A DNA stretch of 64,000 nt from Anastrepha obliqua (taxonomy: Eukaryota; Arthropoda; Insecta; Diptera; Tephritidae), in assembly GCF_027943255.1 (NCBI RefSeq), contig NC_072893.1:116435784-116499783 (forward strand), written 5' to 3'. How positions within the stretch are numbered: the first letter of the stretch is position 1; every line of letters starts with the position of its first letter. The position numbers and the translations under genes are program-made. The notes under the pieces were generated by a model. It had not been told where the DNA came from and did not search any database. It worked only from the letters and a program-made list of their open reading frames with translations. Positions 10,350 to 21,400 of the stretch are shown in pieces.

Positions 10350-12290
10350 CGATTTTTGACCAATTATACTAATGCTCCGTATAACATAATCGGTCTAACT
10401 ATGCAAACCTCAGCTTGTACTGATAACCCTTCTACATTGTACCTCCAGTTAAACTTCGGATCTAGTACTACTCCTAGATATGTTGCCAAATTGATCGATG
10501 GTAGTCTTAACTGGGTAATATTGCTTTTAGTTGTAGATAACATTAATTGCGTTTTGCTTGGGCTAACATTAATTAATTAAATTTAACAAAATGTTTATAA
10601 AAAAACAGCGCGCTCCAATTAATTTTTTTTTTTTACCCTGTTTATGTCTTTTCCAATAATTTCGGTAGTTTTCGAATCAATCAGATTATCCCTGACCTTC
10701 ACCCCAACTAAGCAGTTTTTGCTTGTGACTAACGCATATATGTAGTCGGAAGTAACACAAAATACCAACAAAATTGTTATCTGTAAAAGCGAAGTTTGAT
10801 TGAGTGTGGAGAATATTTCTTAGAACAAAATAAACGATCAAGTGTAGAATTTCGTAAAAACGTAGATGAAACTGTATAGAAATGAGAAAGGTGTATTCAC
10901 ACATGGTAAAAGGGGTAAACACTGGCAAATTTTCCGTTCGTTAACTCGTTTTGCTTTTTCTTCTCTTTGGTGGAGAATTTTCACTTACTCTCTTAATTTT
11001 TATTGACAGCTGGTTTACCCATCAGTTGTCGAACACAATTATTAAAATAAGGGATTTTCGGGCCGAGTACGGTAACATCACAGTCACTCAATCCGCTGGT
11101 TAGCATTTGTCTCGATAAGTTTTATTTGTATACATAAAACAGTTGTTTGATTGGTTTAAATTATTTTTATTGACGGTCTGTTTTTATTATGAATTGCCAT
11201 AGAAAATAGACGTGCTTTTTAAATTCATGCGCATGAGGAAATATTTGAAAAAACCTCAAGGTGGTATTTAAGGCGCTCGCCTCATTTGAAATGATGTTTT
11301 TTGGGTGTTTTTTTAAAAGCATGTAAAACGGAAACGAAAAAAAAGATTTCTTATTTTTGTTTTCAGTATTTTATTTTTCGATCCATTTTTAAAATATAAG
11401 GTTAAACGAGGTTTGGTCAAAAAGTTGTCAGCCTTCAAAAATGGTCTCGATTCTTTATTTTTCTTTCTTTTTTGTTCGCTCGAAAAATACCCTTACATGT
11501 GGAAGATGTGTGTGGTTATTGACCCAATTTTAAATACCAATCTACCTCGGATAATTGTGTTTGTATTATGTACCAAATTTCATTAAAATATTTTTATTTT
11601 TGCTTAAGCTATCGTGCGCACAAAGAGACAGACTAGGCTAAATCGGCGCCTCTTATCATTCTACGCCTTTTGGTATATGTATATGTATGTACATACATAC
11701 ATACATATGTATATATCAATGTTTGTCGCAATTCGCTCATGCTGTTACATATAACCGTTATGTGAGCAAAATTGTAATACTCTTGTGTACTCCACGTACA
11801 CAAGTGCGTGGGTATAATGCAGTCCACACACGGAAAAAAAATTAAAAAATCTAAACAAACGGTTGAAGTAAATTTCGCCAAACACCTGTGGATTTATTGA
11901 AGATTTTAGTTTCGTTGCTGAGTAAACAAGGAACGCCGAAAAAAAATTTGTGTCAGGTATGTCATTTATTTGTGCTTGAAAAGAAGGGAGAATTATTTTC
12001 ACACTTTATTATCGTTTATATCTGCTTCTTATATTTTTCTAATGAAATTTGCCACGATTTTAATTTAACACTTCTGTCTTTATATTCATTGCCCTTATTA
12101 GTCCACAACGATGGCTGGCTTTTGAATAAATCTATAAGTTCCTTTAAAAATATTTTGAGTAATATTGCCATTCGTCCGCTCTTGTGCACATTTCAAAATG
12201 ATATGAATGAATTTCAAATGATAAAAATCGTAAACTTCGCCACACGCACGCAATAGATTGCAAATTTGAAAAAAAATGTGTCAATTTTCC
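10350..12290. other. Intergenic DNA, nothing recognised
   Basis: AT-rich, with only short open frames that match no family I recognise. A dispersed repeat at about 10925-11030 also occurs at 684-790. A palindromic (GTATGTACATAC)-type microsatellite lies near 11680-11712. Confidence 0.4.
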
Positions 12291-12420
12291 AAGGCACATT
12301 CATTAAAGGTGGTGGCACTAGAGCAACAACAATTTTTTGTGCGTTTCATTGTCACGACAAAGTAGAAAAGAAAGAATAAATTCGCCTTGTTTCATCCTGT
12401 GCTGACAGTCACATGATACG
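12291..12420. mobile_element. MITE end (AAGGCG..TTCATTAAAGGTGGTGG family)
   Basis: AAGGCACATTCATTAAAGGT then GGTGGCACTAGAGCAACAAC marks the left terminus of a MITE family. Its counterparts are at 20470, 35797, 41733 and 21440. Right-hand termini (ACCACCTTTAATAGATTCGC, CACCACCTTTAATAGTTTCG) are near 13132-13156 and 14303-14322. The inner end motif AAATCAGCTGATTTACCGAT is shared with the other copies. Confidence 0.6.
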
Positions 12421-12895
12421 GCGAAAGAAAAGAAAATAGAAAAACAAATCAGCTGATTTACCGATACCACCCAAGGATGATAGAGGAAAAGATTGTGCCT
12501 TCCGAATTCGCCGTGTCGTAATATCCATCAATAAACAAACAAAAGCAGGGGAAGAAGAAGAGTAGGCGAAAGCAATGGAAACAACCAAACGCAAAAAATT
12601 ATACGCACATACACATACTTTCTAACCACGGAGTCTTCCGCATAAAAACGCAAACACACGGCGAAAGAAAAGAAAATAGAAAAACAAATCAGCTGATTTA
12701 CCGATACCAACCAAGGATGATAGAGGAGAAGGTTGTGCCTTCCGAATTCGCCGTGTCGTAAAATCCATCAATAAACAAACAAAAGCAGGGGAAGAAGAAG
12801 AGTAGGCGAAAGCAATGGGAACAATCAAACGCAAAAAATTATACGCACATACACATACTTTCTAACCACGGAGTCTTCCGCATAAAAACGCAAAC
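12421..12895. repeat. 240-bp tandem duplication
   Basis: GCGAAAGAAAAGAAAATAGA starts at both 12421 and 12661, exactly 240 bp apart. The two units remain nearly identical to about 12895, differing at a handful of sites (for example CACCCAAGG versus CAACCAAGG). Each unit includes inner MITE sequence (AATCAGCTGATTTACCGATA), so the duplication arose within a MITE-bearing segment and is recent. Confidence 0.9.
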
Positions 12896-12899
12896 CACT

Positions 12900-14810
12900 A
12901 GATTTGAAGGCTTTATATTCATTTGTGCTTTAACAATTTAACACCCGGCACTTCGTGTGCATTAGTTTGTTTACTTTTAATCTCACAAATCACAATATTA
13001 CCAAGCCATCCACTGAATTTTCACAAATATGCAATTTCTCCTACTTTTATTTATTTTGTTCGTTTGTTTTGTATTGCGAAGGGAGTTGACGTCAGAATAA
13101 AGTAACTTTTCAGTACTCAATTCGCCTTGGATACCACCTTTAATAGATTCGCCTTGCAATTTTCGATCGGTTTGCCATTTACGCCACACACAGCCCATTA
13201 TCTCAATTTGTTTTTCGTCTGTGAACTGCATAATAAAAAAATCACAACAGCATGAAGTTGCGAAAATTATCATGTAAATTTTTTGTTTTTATCTTGCCAG
13301 CTATTCTGCCGTTTAAATAACGTTTTCCATTAACAGAATGGAAAAAGGTTTGATGCAAAATGCATTTTGTGTCAGTACTCAACGCTTTCCTCCTCATTAT
13401 CAATCTCTCATTTTTATTTAATTTTTCTCTACTTTTATTATTATGTTATTTATTTATTTACCGCAACTCAGCTGTTCTTTTCTTTATTCATTTCTGTTTT
13501 CTTTATTTGTTAAAAGCAAAAGCGTCCTCTTCCAGCAACCAACCACAAATCGACAACAAAAACCTTTCGCTCAGCAAAACAGCAAGCCGCTCAAGTCAAT
13601 GTTAAAATTTCAATTTTACTGTGCTGCGTATTAATATTTATTTGTATATTTATCGGTTCTTTATTTATATATTTTAATTTGTCTAATTTTTTTTTTGTCT
13701 TGTGATAATAATGCAATATTTTTCTACGATCTCAAGTGCAATTTATGACTGTAGATAAACGCGCACGCGAAATAAGGGTAATCAAATAGACAAATTTATG
13801 TCTGAAATTGTGCCAGCTTAGAATTTGAATTTCTTGTGTACACCAGTGCTTTATTATTGAAAAGAGTTTTGAAGTGCAGAAGTATGTGGTTTATTGTGCC
13901 GTTGGATGAGGTGGGTTGAAAAGCAAACTACTTGCATTTTGTAGTTTTTTGTTTACTTTGGATTTTTGCGTTCTAAAAATCCGCTAATATAAATCCAATG
14001 ATATTTAAAGCGTATAAATAGTTAGTTTCATAGAATTTGTAAATCTATTCTTTTGATTTGCTAAAGAATAGCAATTTATGCTAAATACCTTAAATTTTAA
14101 ATAAACCGCTAACGAAATTGATATGTTAGTATATTAAGTAAGAGGATATGTTATGAATGGTTTCGTAATTTCGCATTGTCAACATCCTGACATGTTGGAG
14201 TTAGGAGCATACGACATGGTGCGAATGTAACGGATTTTCGTCGTTTCATCCGATTGTATACGTCAAACAACGAAAAAAAAAATCAGCTGGTCTACCGGCA
14301 CCACCTTTAATAGTTTCGCCTTGCTTATTTCCCTTTTATTTTTCGAATATTTTTCTCTTTGAGAGAGAGATGGCAATACCTCGGAACTTTGCTGCTAAAT
14401 AATATCTACTGGAAAACTAATTGAACAAACCTATAATGAAGTGACATTTTTTTCGAGAACAAAGGCACCAATAAGTTTGAACGGTCAATTTTGTAGTTTA
14501 AACAAAACAATTAAGTTCGATACATTCCTCAATACCACTAAGGCTAACATGAAAACTCTGAGGAGGCGGCGAGAAATATGTATGCTTGCGGCTTATGAAC
14601 CGAATTCAGCATCGAATGCAACAGCATGGAGGTATACCAACTATACCGTTCTGGGAATACGAGCGTTGAGAATTCTTGGCTTCACTTAATATTAAAGGGA
14701 AACATACTAAATATCACAAAGTTTCAAAACAAAGAAAAAGAACAAATATTTTATTTATTTTTAAATAAATGCATAACAATTTGTATATAAATACAATACA
14801 AATCTACAGT
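12900..14810. other. AT-rich intergenic DNA with MITE termini
   Basis: No gene recognised. Termini of the AAGGCG-type MITE family are at about 13132-13156 and 14278-14325. The remaining short open frames look random. Confidence 0.4.
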
Positions 14811-14814
14811 TTTA

Positions 14815-15000
14815 TACCGCCTACGAAAGGTTTTTCGTGATAAGCTTTTTCAATGCAGAAATACACACGGAGCTTTGCCTTTGCCTGTCGAAGAGCGATC
14901 GCTATTAGAAAAACTTCTTTCTAGCATTTGTTGTTTCATGCCCGGGCCGAATGATGAGAGTCATGCACAAACCCATTCGGCTACGGTGGTCGAAAGTTTG
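14815..15000 (-). mobile_element. tRNA-derived SINE, degenerate copy
   Basis: The minus strand matches the SINE at 23855-24175. On the plus strand the order is CAATGCAGAAATACACACGG, GGAGCTTTGCCTTTGCCTG, GCGATCGCTATTAGAAAAA, then CCATTCGGCTACGGTGGTCG. The last block is the reverse complement of the tRNA-like head (A-box region). Confidence 0.65.
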
Positions 15001-15002
15001 AG

Positions 15003-15800
15003 TTGGTATTCGCAATTTTAAAGCTGCCATTAGTGGTGCCAAACTTGTGGGCATCGCTGTAAACGATCATAGATACTGCGTCATAACGCCGTAACCACAA
15101 CCGTAGCCGTATGTGTCAATGCAAATGTTGTCATTAATTCTACTTAAATATCAGCTGTTTATGGATTTGTGTCAACATACATATTCACAATTGAATGTTC
15201 CTGGAGGGACGAAGTATCAAAAATATCGTGATTGTATGTCTTTAATTCAAAATGAACCAAATCACTTTCACGCCTTTCACAATATTTGGGAAATTTCAGC
15301 CCACATTAAGGCAAATTTTATCTAAAGATCTTGGAATACATCCTTACAAGTTCAAATTAGCTCAAGAAGTGAAGCCTTTGTGCGTTTAGAACTTTAAAGC
15401 TTCTCTAATTGGCCTCTGCAAAAGTCATCTTGCATCCCTATTAAAAAACCGCGTTACATATTTGTCAAGAAATACATTATTTTAATGTTTTATTTTGCGC
15501 AAATAGTTTTATGTGTTATACAATAGATCAATATGGTAGCAGTGCTAAAGGGCCATACCTTAACCCTTTACTACCATTTATGTTTTATAGTTGATCTTTA
15601 GATCCTTTGCGATTCTACGACTACTAGCATTATGGACATTTTCTTTAACATCAAATGTAGAATTTATTGACCTTAAAGCAAAACCTGTAAAATGTTCGTC
15701 AGTTGTTTTGCCAAAAGTCCACAGGTATACCTAATATACATTTCGTATACTCGTATAAACGATTTTTTAAGAACTCTAGAGAATCAATCAATTAGTACTT
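15003..15800. other. Intergenic DNA, nothing recognised
   Basis: No gene, RNA or mobile element was recognised. Confidence 0.35.
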
Positions 15801-15804
15801 ATTT

Positions 15805-16345
15805 TTTATGAGATATTTGGAATATATGGTAATTAAATTAAACTAATTTTCAATTATAAAAATCATGAATTTTTTATGGTCCATCTTGGATCTTGTTGTT
15901 GCCCTACAAATGAAGTGAAAAGAAATTTTTGCCGCACCGAAATTCGGAATTTTTTTAAAGAAATTTTTTAACTTTGTTTTATAAAATTTTGTTTATTAAT
16001 AAATTTGTAAAATTTTTTTTTATATTTTTTTGTTTTTATAAATTTTTTTTCTACTTCTTTTTGTTTTGCTTTTATACATTTTTTTTTTTTTTAATTTTAT
16101 TATACAATTTTTTAAATTAATTCTTTAAAATTATTTTTTATTCCATATTTGGAATATATTATAATTAAATTAAACTAATTTTTAATTATAAAAACCATTG
16201 AGTTTTTATTGTCCATCTTGTATTAGGCGGTTAGCGAAGTTTCTCGTCAAAATTATGGTGTGGATTTTGTTGTTTCCCTACAATTGAAGTGATTTGGAAA
16301 TTTATACCGACTCCGAGTTTTAGAATTTTTTTACAAATTGTTTTC
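15805..16345. repeat. Diverged tandem duplication in T-rich DNA
   Basis: The block ATATTTGGAATATATGGTAA, ATTAAATTAAACTAATTTT, ATTATAAAAA, GTCCATCTTG, GTTGTTGCCCTACAAATGAA at 15808-15920 recurs in the same order at 16145-16290. The second copy has an added stretch (GCGGTTAGCGAAGTTTCTCG). The surrounding DNA to about 16520 is extremely T-rich. Confidence 0.7.
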
Positions 16346-16544
16346 TATTCTTAGAAATATTTTTTATTAATTTTTTTTTTGTTATGTTTTTTTTTTATTA
16401 ATTTTATTTTTTTATTTTTTTTATTTTTGTTTTGCCTTTATAAAGTTATTGTTTTTTTTTTTTGCTTTTATAAATTTTCATTTGTGTTTTCTAATTTTTT
16501 TTTATAAATTTATTAAATTTTTTTAAATTTTGGTTTTGTTTATG

Positions 16545-16690
16545 AGAAGTCTTTTCATGGCAAAAATGTGCATAATGTCAATGCTGTTAGCAAAAACTTT
16601 TTTTTATAATTTAATATTTCATGTGGACCACAGTGGACTTCGAACCCGGCCACCAAGTGTTAATCACTCAGAGAAGCCCTCTTCGATTCC
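16545..16690 (-). mobile_element. Possible diverged tRNA-SINE
   Basis: TTTTCATGGCAAAAATG and the later TTCGAACCCGG resemble the body and reversed B box of the tRNA-SINE family, in the same order as the minus-strand copies. The match is weak; this could be chance. Confidence 0.3.
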
Positions 16691-16702
16691 ATTATCCAAC
16701 TA

Positions 16703-17539
16703 CAGGGTGGGCCATGTAAAATTTGCTTTTTGAATCGGCTATAGAAAAAAAACTAATCAACTTTTTTTTTATTTTGAAGATTGAACATTGTCATTTATGA
16801 ATGAAAAAAATATCGTTCAAATGACTGCCACGACTGGCTTTACAGTAGGCCATTCGATCAACCCAATTTTTAAGCACATTTTCGATTGTTTGGGCTCCAA
16901 TTTCATGAATGGCAACTTCGATTTCGTGTTTTAAAGCATCAATCGTCTCTGGATGGTTCGCATAGCTTAAATCACAGCTCCGAGGCGGCCAATTGATATC
17001 GAAATTTCGGCTGATTATTCGGTTTTCAAAAACGGTAGCCAACAGTTCGAGTGTAACTTTGGCAGTGTGACAAGTTGCACCGTCCTGTTGAAACCAAATG
17101 TCGTCCATGTCATCCTCTTCAATTTTTGGAAACAACTCGTTGAGCATGTCACGGTAACGCTCGCCATTTACCATAACCGCAGCTCTTCGCTCATTTTTGA
17201 AAAAAATGGCCCGATGATGCCGCCAGACCAAAAACCGCACCAAACAGTGACTCGTTGTGGATCCATTCGCTTCTCTATAGTAACGTGAGGATTTTGTGAG
17301 CCCCAAATCCGACAATGTTGCTTATTGACGTAGCCACCGATGTGAAAATCAGAAAAGAAGAAGAAGACTCACCACTTTGGAAATAGGTTTTCAATATTTC
17401 CCAATTTTGTTCAAGCGTATAGCCATTTCGTAAATGACAAACATTTAAGTAAATTATGAACATATTTGACATGTCATTTGTGTTACCATTCTCAAAAAAA
17501 TAGGTGGTTCAAAAAGCAAAGGCTACATGGCCCACCCTG
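16703..17539 (-). mobile_element. Mariner-type element, inactive
   Basis: Inverted ends CAGGGTGGGCCATGTA (16703 on plus; 17539 on minus), with TA on each side (16701-16702, 17540-17541). The interior encodes the C-terminal half of a mariner-family transposase on the minus strand. Confidence 0.85.
16795..17440 (-). pseudogene. Mariner-family transposase remnant
   Basis: The minus strand reads FFKNERRAAVMVNGERYRDM, then IWFQQDGATCHTAK (second catalytic Asp), then NINWPPRSCDL-type coding and a C-terminus NWVDRMAYCKASRGSHLNDI. After PPRSCDL the frame jumps straight to SYANHPETI: the segment that should carry TPLDYFLWG, with the third acidic residue, is missing. The N-terminal DNA-binding half is also absent apart from scraps. 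This copy cannot be catalytic. Confidence 0.8.
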
Positions 17540-17541
17540 TA

Positions 17542-18410
17542 TGTGCATTAGAAATGCGACTGCATGATTTGCCACTAAATACATATATAATTTATTCAAT
17601 CTAAATCCTAATAATTTTTTTTTTTGCCATTGTCAAAGTTGTCATTTTTATTTATAGTTGTTTGTCAATTATCATCATGGAACGACTCATGGGTCAATAG
17701 CGCTGCTGAATTCATGGAATCCCAATTTGATGTGGTCGCAGATTCTTTCTCTTTCTGAAATCCGTAGCCAGCAGACGTTATCACCGAATCATGATCAACA
17801 AATATGTATTCGAAAATCTGGTTACAAACGAAATTTAGTTTTAACTTCAGATTGAATGAGTTATAGGCGAGAGATAAGATCAAAGCATTTGCGGTCGAAT
17901 TCCATTCATACAGAAACTTGAATGTGAGATTGGAGCGTAACGCGCGGTCGGTCAGTCGAGCGCTTTGTGGTGGAAAAAATGTAGTGTGGGAAAATTAGAC
18001 TGACAGATTACAGCGCGAGGTGTTGATAATCCAGAAAAAATATATTCCACATATGTACCATACATCTACACTTGTGCTTAGATAATTAATTCACTTTATC
18101 ATTTACAATATGCGCAATATTTTTTACGCTAAACTAAAAATTAATTCACTTTCTCTTTTACAATATCTGCAATATTTTTTAAGCGAAACTTTTTCGTAAA
18201 TTTCTTATCAAAATATAGTTCATTATATAAAAAAGCTTAAAAAAAACAAATTTTTATCAAAATTTATAACCAAACCACAAAGGGTGCGTAGTTTTTTTCA
18301 ACGGGTGTACTATATTTTATCGCTTTTTATATTTAAATTTTTTTTTCTTTTTCTTATTTATTATTTCAAAATGCAAATAATTTTTTATTATACTTTCTTC
18401 CCTTACACAG
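17542..18410. other. Upstream region of the ZFYVE1 homologue
   Basis: No coding exon could be identified, although the gene downstream needs at least one upstream exon. A locally GC-richer patch at 17935-17990 contains CGGTCGGTCAGTCGAGCGC. TCAGT there resembles an insect initiator, so a first non-coding exon near here is possible but unproven. Confidence 0.3.
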
Positions 18411-21400
18411 AATGATTCCCCTAATCGGAACCTGCCAATCAGCAATGATTTCAATTCAATTGATTGCTGCACCCCTGTCGCCAAATATGATCTACCCGAC
18501 TACTCCACCGGTCAGTCGTTCTTGCTAATGGATGGCGAAGAGAATTTACGCATACCTACGCCAGAACTATTTCGCAAGAAACTCAAGTGCAACGATAATA
18601 CAAAAATCAAAGTAATTTCCATATTCGGCAATACTGGCGACGGCAAATCGCATACGATGAATCATACATTCTTCGATGGTGCCGAGGTGTTTAAAACATC
18701 AGCTGAGCAGAATTCCTGTACGCTCGGTGTCTATGCGGCACTGCAACGCGACATGGATGTGTTGTGTCTGGATACCGAAGGCCTTTTGGGCACATCCCAA
18801 CACAATAATCGACGCATACGTATGTTGTTGAAGGTAATGTGCTTGCAGATGAAGGTACGCCATTCCCTACATTTTCACGATTAATATTTTCTACAGATTC
18901 TCGCCATATCGGATATTGTTATATACCGCGCACGCTCTGAACGTTTACATAGCGATATGTTTCAGTTTTTGGGCTCAGCTTCGGAGGCGTTTTCCTTGCA
19001 TTTTGCACAAGCACTCCAATCTTTGCCCGTACCAGGCACAGCACAGACACTTGGCCCCGCCGTCATTATCTTCCATGAGACACAGCACACAAATCCGCTT
19101 GTTGGTTGTAAGTAAACAAAAAGAAAAAAGAAAACCTTTTTTTTAATAAATATTATTTCTTTTATTTTTGCATTTGTTTAACTCCCAGCTGTGGCCGAGA
19201 GCCCCGAAGATAAACTACGTAAATATTTCGAGCGTAACCATCAGAAAATCAACGCTTTCAGCTCACTCCGTTATATTGGCATACAGACACCTAAGCATGT
19301 GGCCACCGATTACAGTAAACTGAAGGCGGCTATAAAATTGGAAATCGAAAACACCACCGTTCGTTCGCCACGGCAACCCAGCGTTGTATTCAAAGCAATG
19401 AATGCGCTCAATACGAAATTCTCCGGTGAAATTGTGGAAAAGTCAATAAATCCTTTTCCCGAACAATTTTTCACTTGTCCCATACGTTGTGAAGCATGCA
19501 ACCAACGTTGCCAACGTTCTATGGGACATGTGAGCGATGGTGAATCGCACATGAATCAACAGCCGTGCAACTATCAGAATCAGTATGACAATAAGAAGTA
19601 CCTGTGCAAAATGTGCTATAAAAATGGCAAAGAGGTGAGTGGAAACGTGGCCAAAATAAAATTAGTTTGAAGCTTTAAAAAATATCAAAGTGGGGTTGAA
19701 GTTATGCAATTCAAAGCAAAAAGGACTGGACTGACCTTTTTGTTTATTAATGAATTTACAAGAAAATCTAAGATGCCTCGCCCCCCAAAAAGATAAACAG
19801 AAGTTGCAAAGCTTTTTGGAGCTGCTGAATATTTTAACTAAATATGCACTCTTTTGCATTCAAATTTAACTTTTTTATTTTAATTTCAATGAAATTTCGC
19901 GCGCTTCACCCAAATTCGCTGATGTCCTATATAGGATAGGTTAGGTTAGGTAGTGCTGGCTGATCTGTTAAAAGATCTTACTTAGACCTCTGGGGCTCAT
20001 TATGTTACCATGCTATGTATTTGGAGTCGAATTATTATTTTACGTAATTCTTGATGCACGTCATAGCGAATTTTAACAACCTATTCAGCCTTTTGTCTGC
20101 AATATCCTTCAAGAATGAAAAATATGCAGATCCTGGGCACATTTGTCGACTCCTATGTCCTACATACTTTTTATCTTTAAGTCCGTGGTTAGAAATGGAC
20201 TTTAAAGGTAAACCTAAATTAAATGTTTATTAACACAAAAATTAGGGTCAGATGCTAATTTGATTAATTTGGCAAATATTTTTTTTTATCTTTTTTCTTA
20301 ATTTTTGTTTTAACTAAGTTTCATTAAAAACACATACAGTTAATTTTTTAGCCAAAAGCAAATAAATTAAAATTTCAATCTTTGTGCAACTTTTAATTTT
20401 TTTTTTTAATTTCAACAAAATTTCGAACTTTTTATTCAGAACTAAAAACGAAAAATTTGGTTTGATTCAAAATTTGGCGCATTCATTAAAGATGATGGCA
20501 CTAGACCAACAACAATGTTTTCTGCGTTTGATTGTCAAAGCAAAGTATTGGCAAAGTAAAAAACAAAGAATGAATTCGTCTTGTTTCATTCTGGACTGAC
20601 AACCACATGGATACGGTGAAAGCAAAAAAAAATAATAATAATAAATCAGCTGATCACCTTTAAGGGGTTACATGGGTTTCGTCAGGTAAAAAAAGGCCTA
20701 TTTTCAATTTTTTTTCTATATAAAAAATGATTTATTTAATTCTAACTTTTTTCTGTCTTATAGATACATATTTAAAGAATAATTTCTGAAATTTTCAAAA
20801 AAACAAAAATTTGAACTCCTCCATTGTGACGTCATTTCCGGTGACCCCTCGAAAAAAAGGTGCGTCCTCGTTGTCAGCATAATTCCTGACAGGATCATCT
20901 AAAATGAAAAAACAAAAATAAGTGTTTTAGTTAAGGCCATAAACTCCTGCTTGAACGAAGGAAAGAAAAAAAGTAAAAATTGGAATTTTGGCAGACATTT
21001 TACCAAAAAATGAAAATTTCGGTCAAATTTGCTTAAAATTTTTTTTTTTTTTTTAAATAGTTGTAATTGAAAAAAAAAACAAATCCTTCGTCCAAACACG
21101 AGTAAGTTGTATCTCGAACACCTGTGTAAAATTTCATCAAGATCGGTTGAGTAGTTTTCGAGAACATTTGACAACTGACTTTGAAATCACGGTTCCGAGA
21201 AAAACGTGTTTAAAGTTTTGAGTAACAATAAAGACTTCCAAAGGCTATATCTCTGAAACTATTATTCGGATCGACTTGAAAATTTAGGATAACATTCTTG
21301 AAATGTTGTAGAAATTGATAAGCAAAAAACATCGATTTTTTGAACCCAAGAAACCCATGTAACCCCTTAAGCGATTCGCACTGGGCCTGGGCCCATTTAA

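Noticed and set aside
10356..10580. 74-codon frame
   Set aside because: No homology recognised, starts without ATG and lies next to a decayed TTAA-type element.
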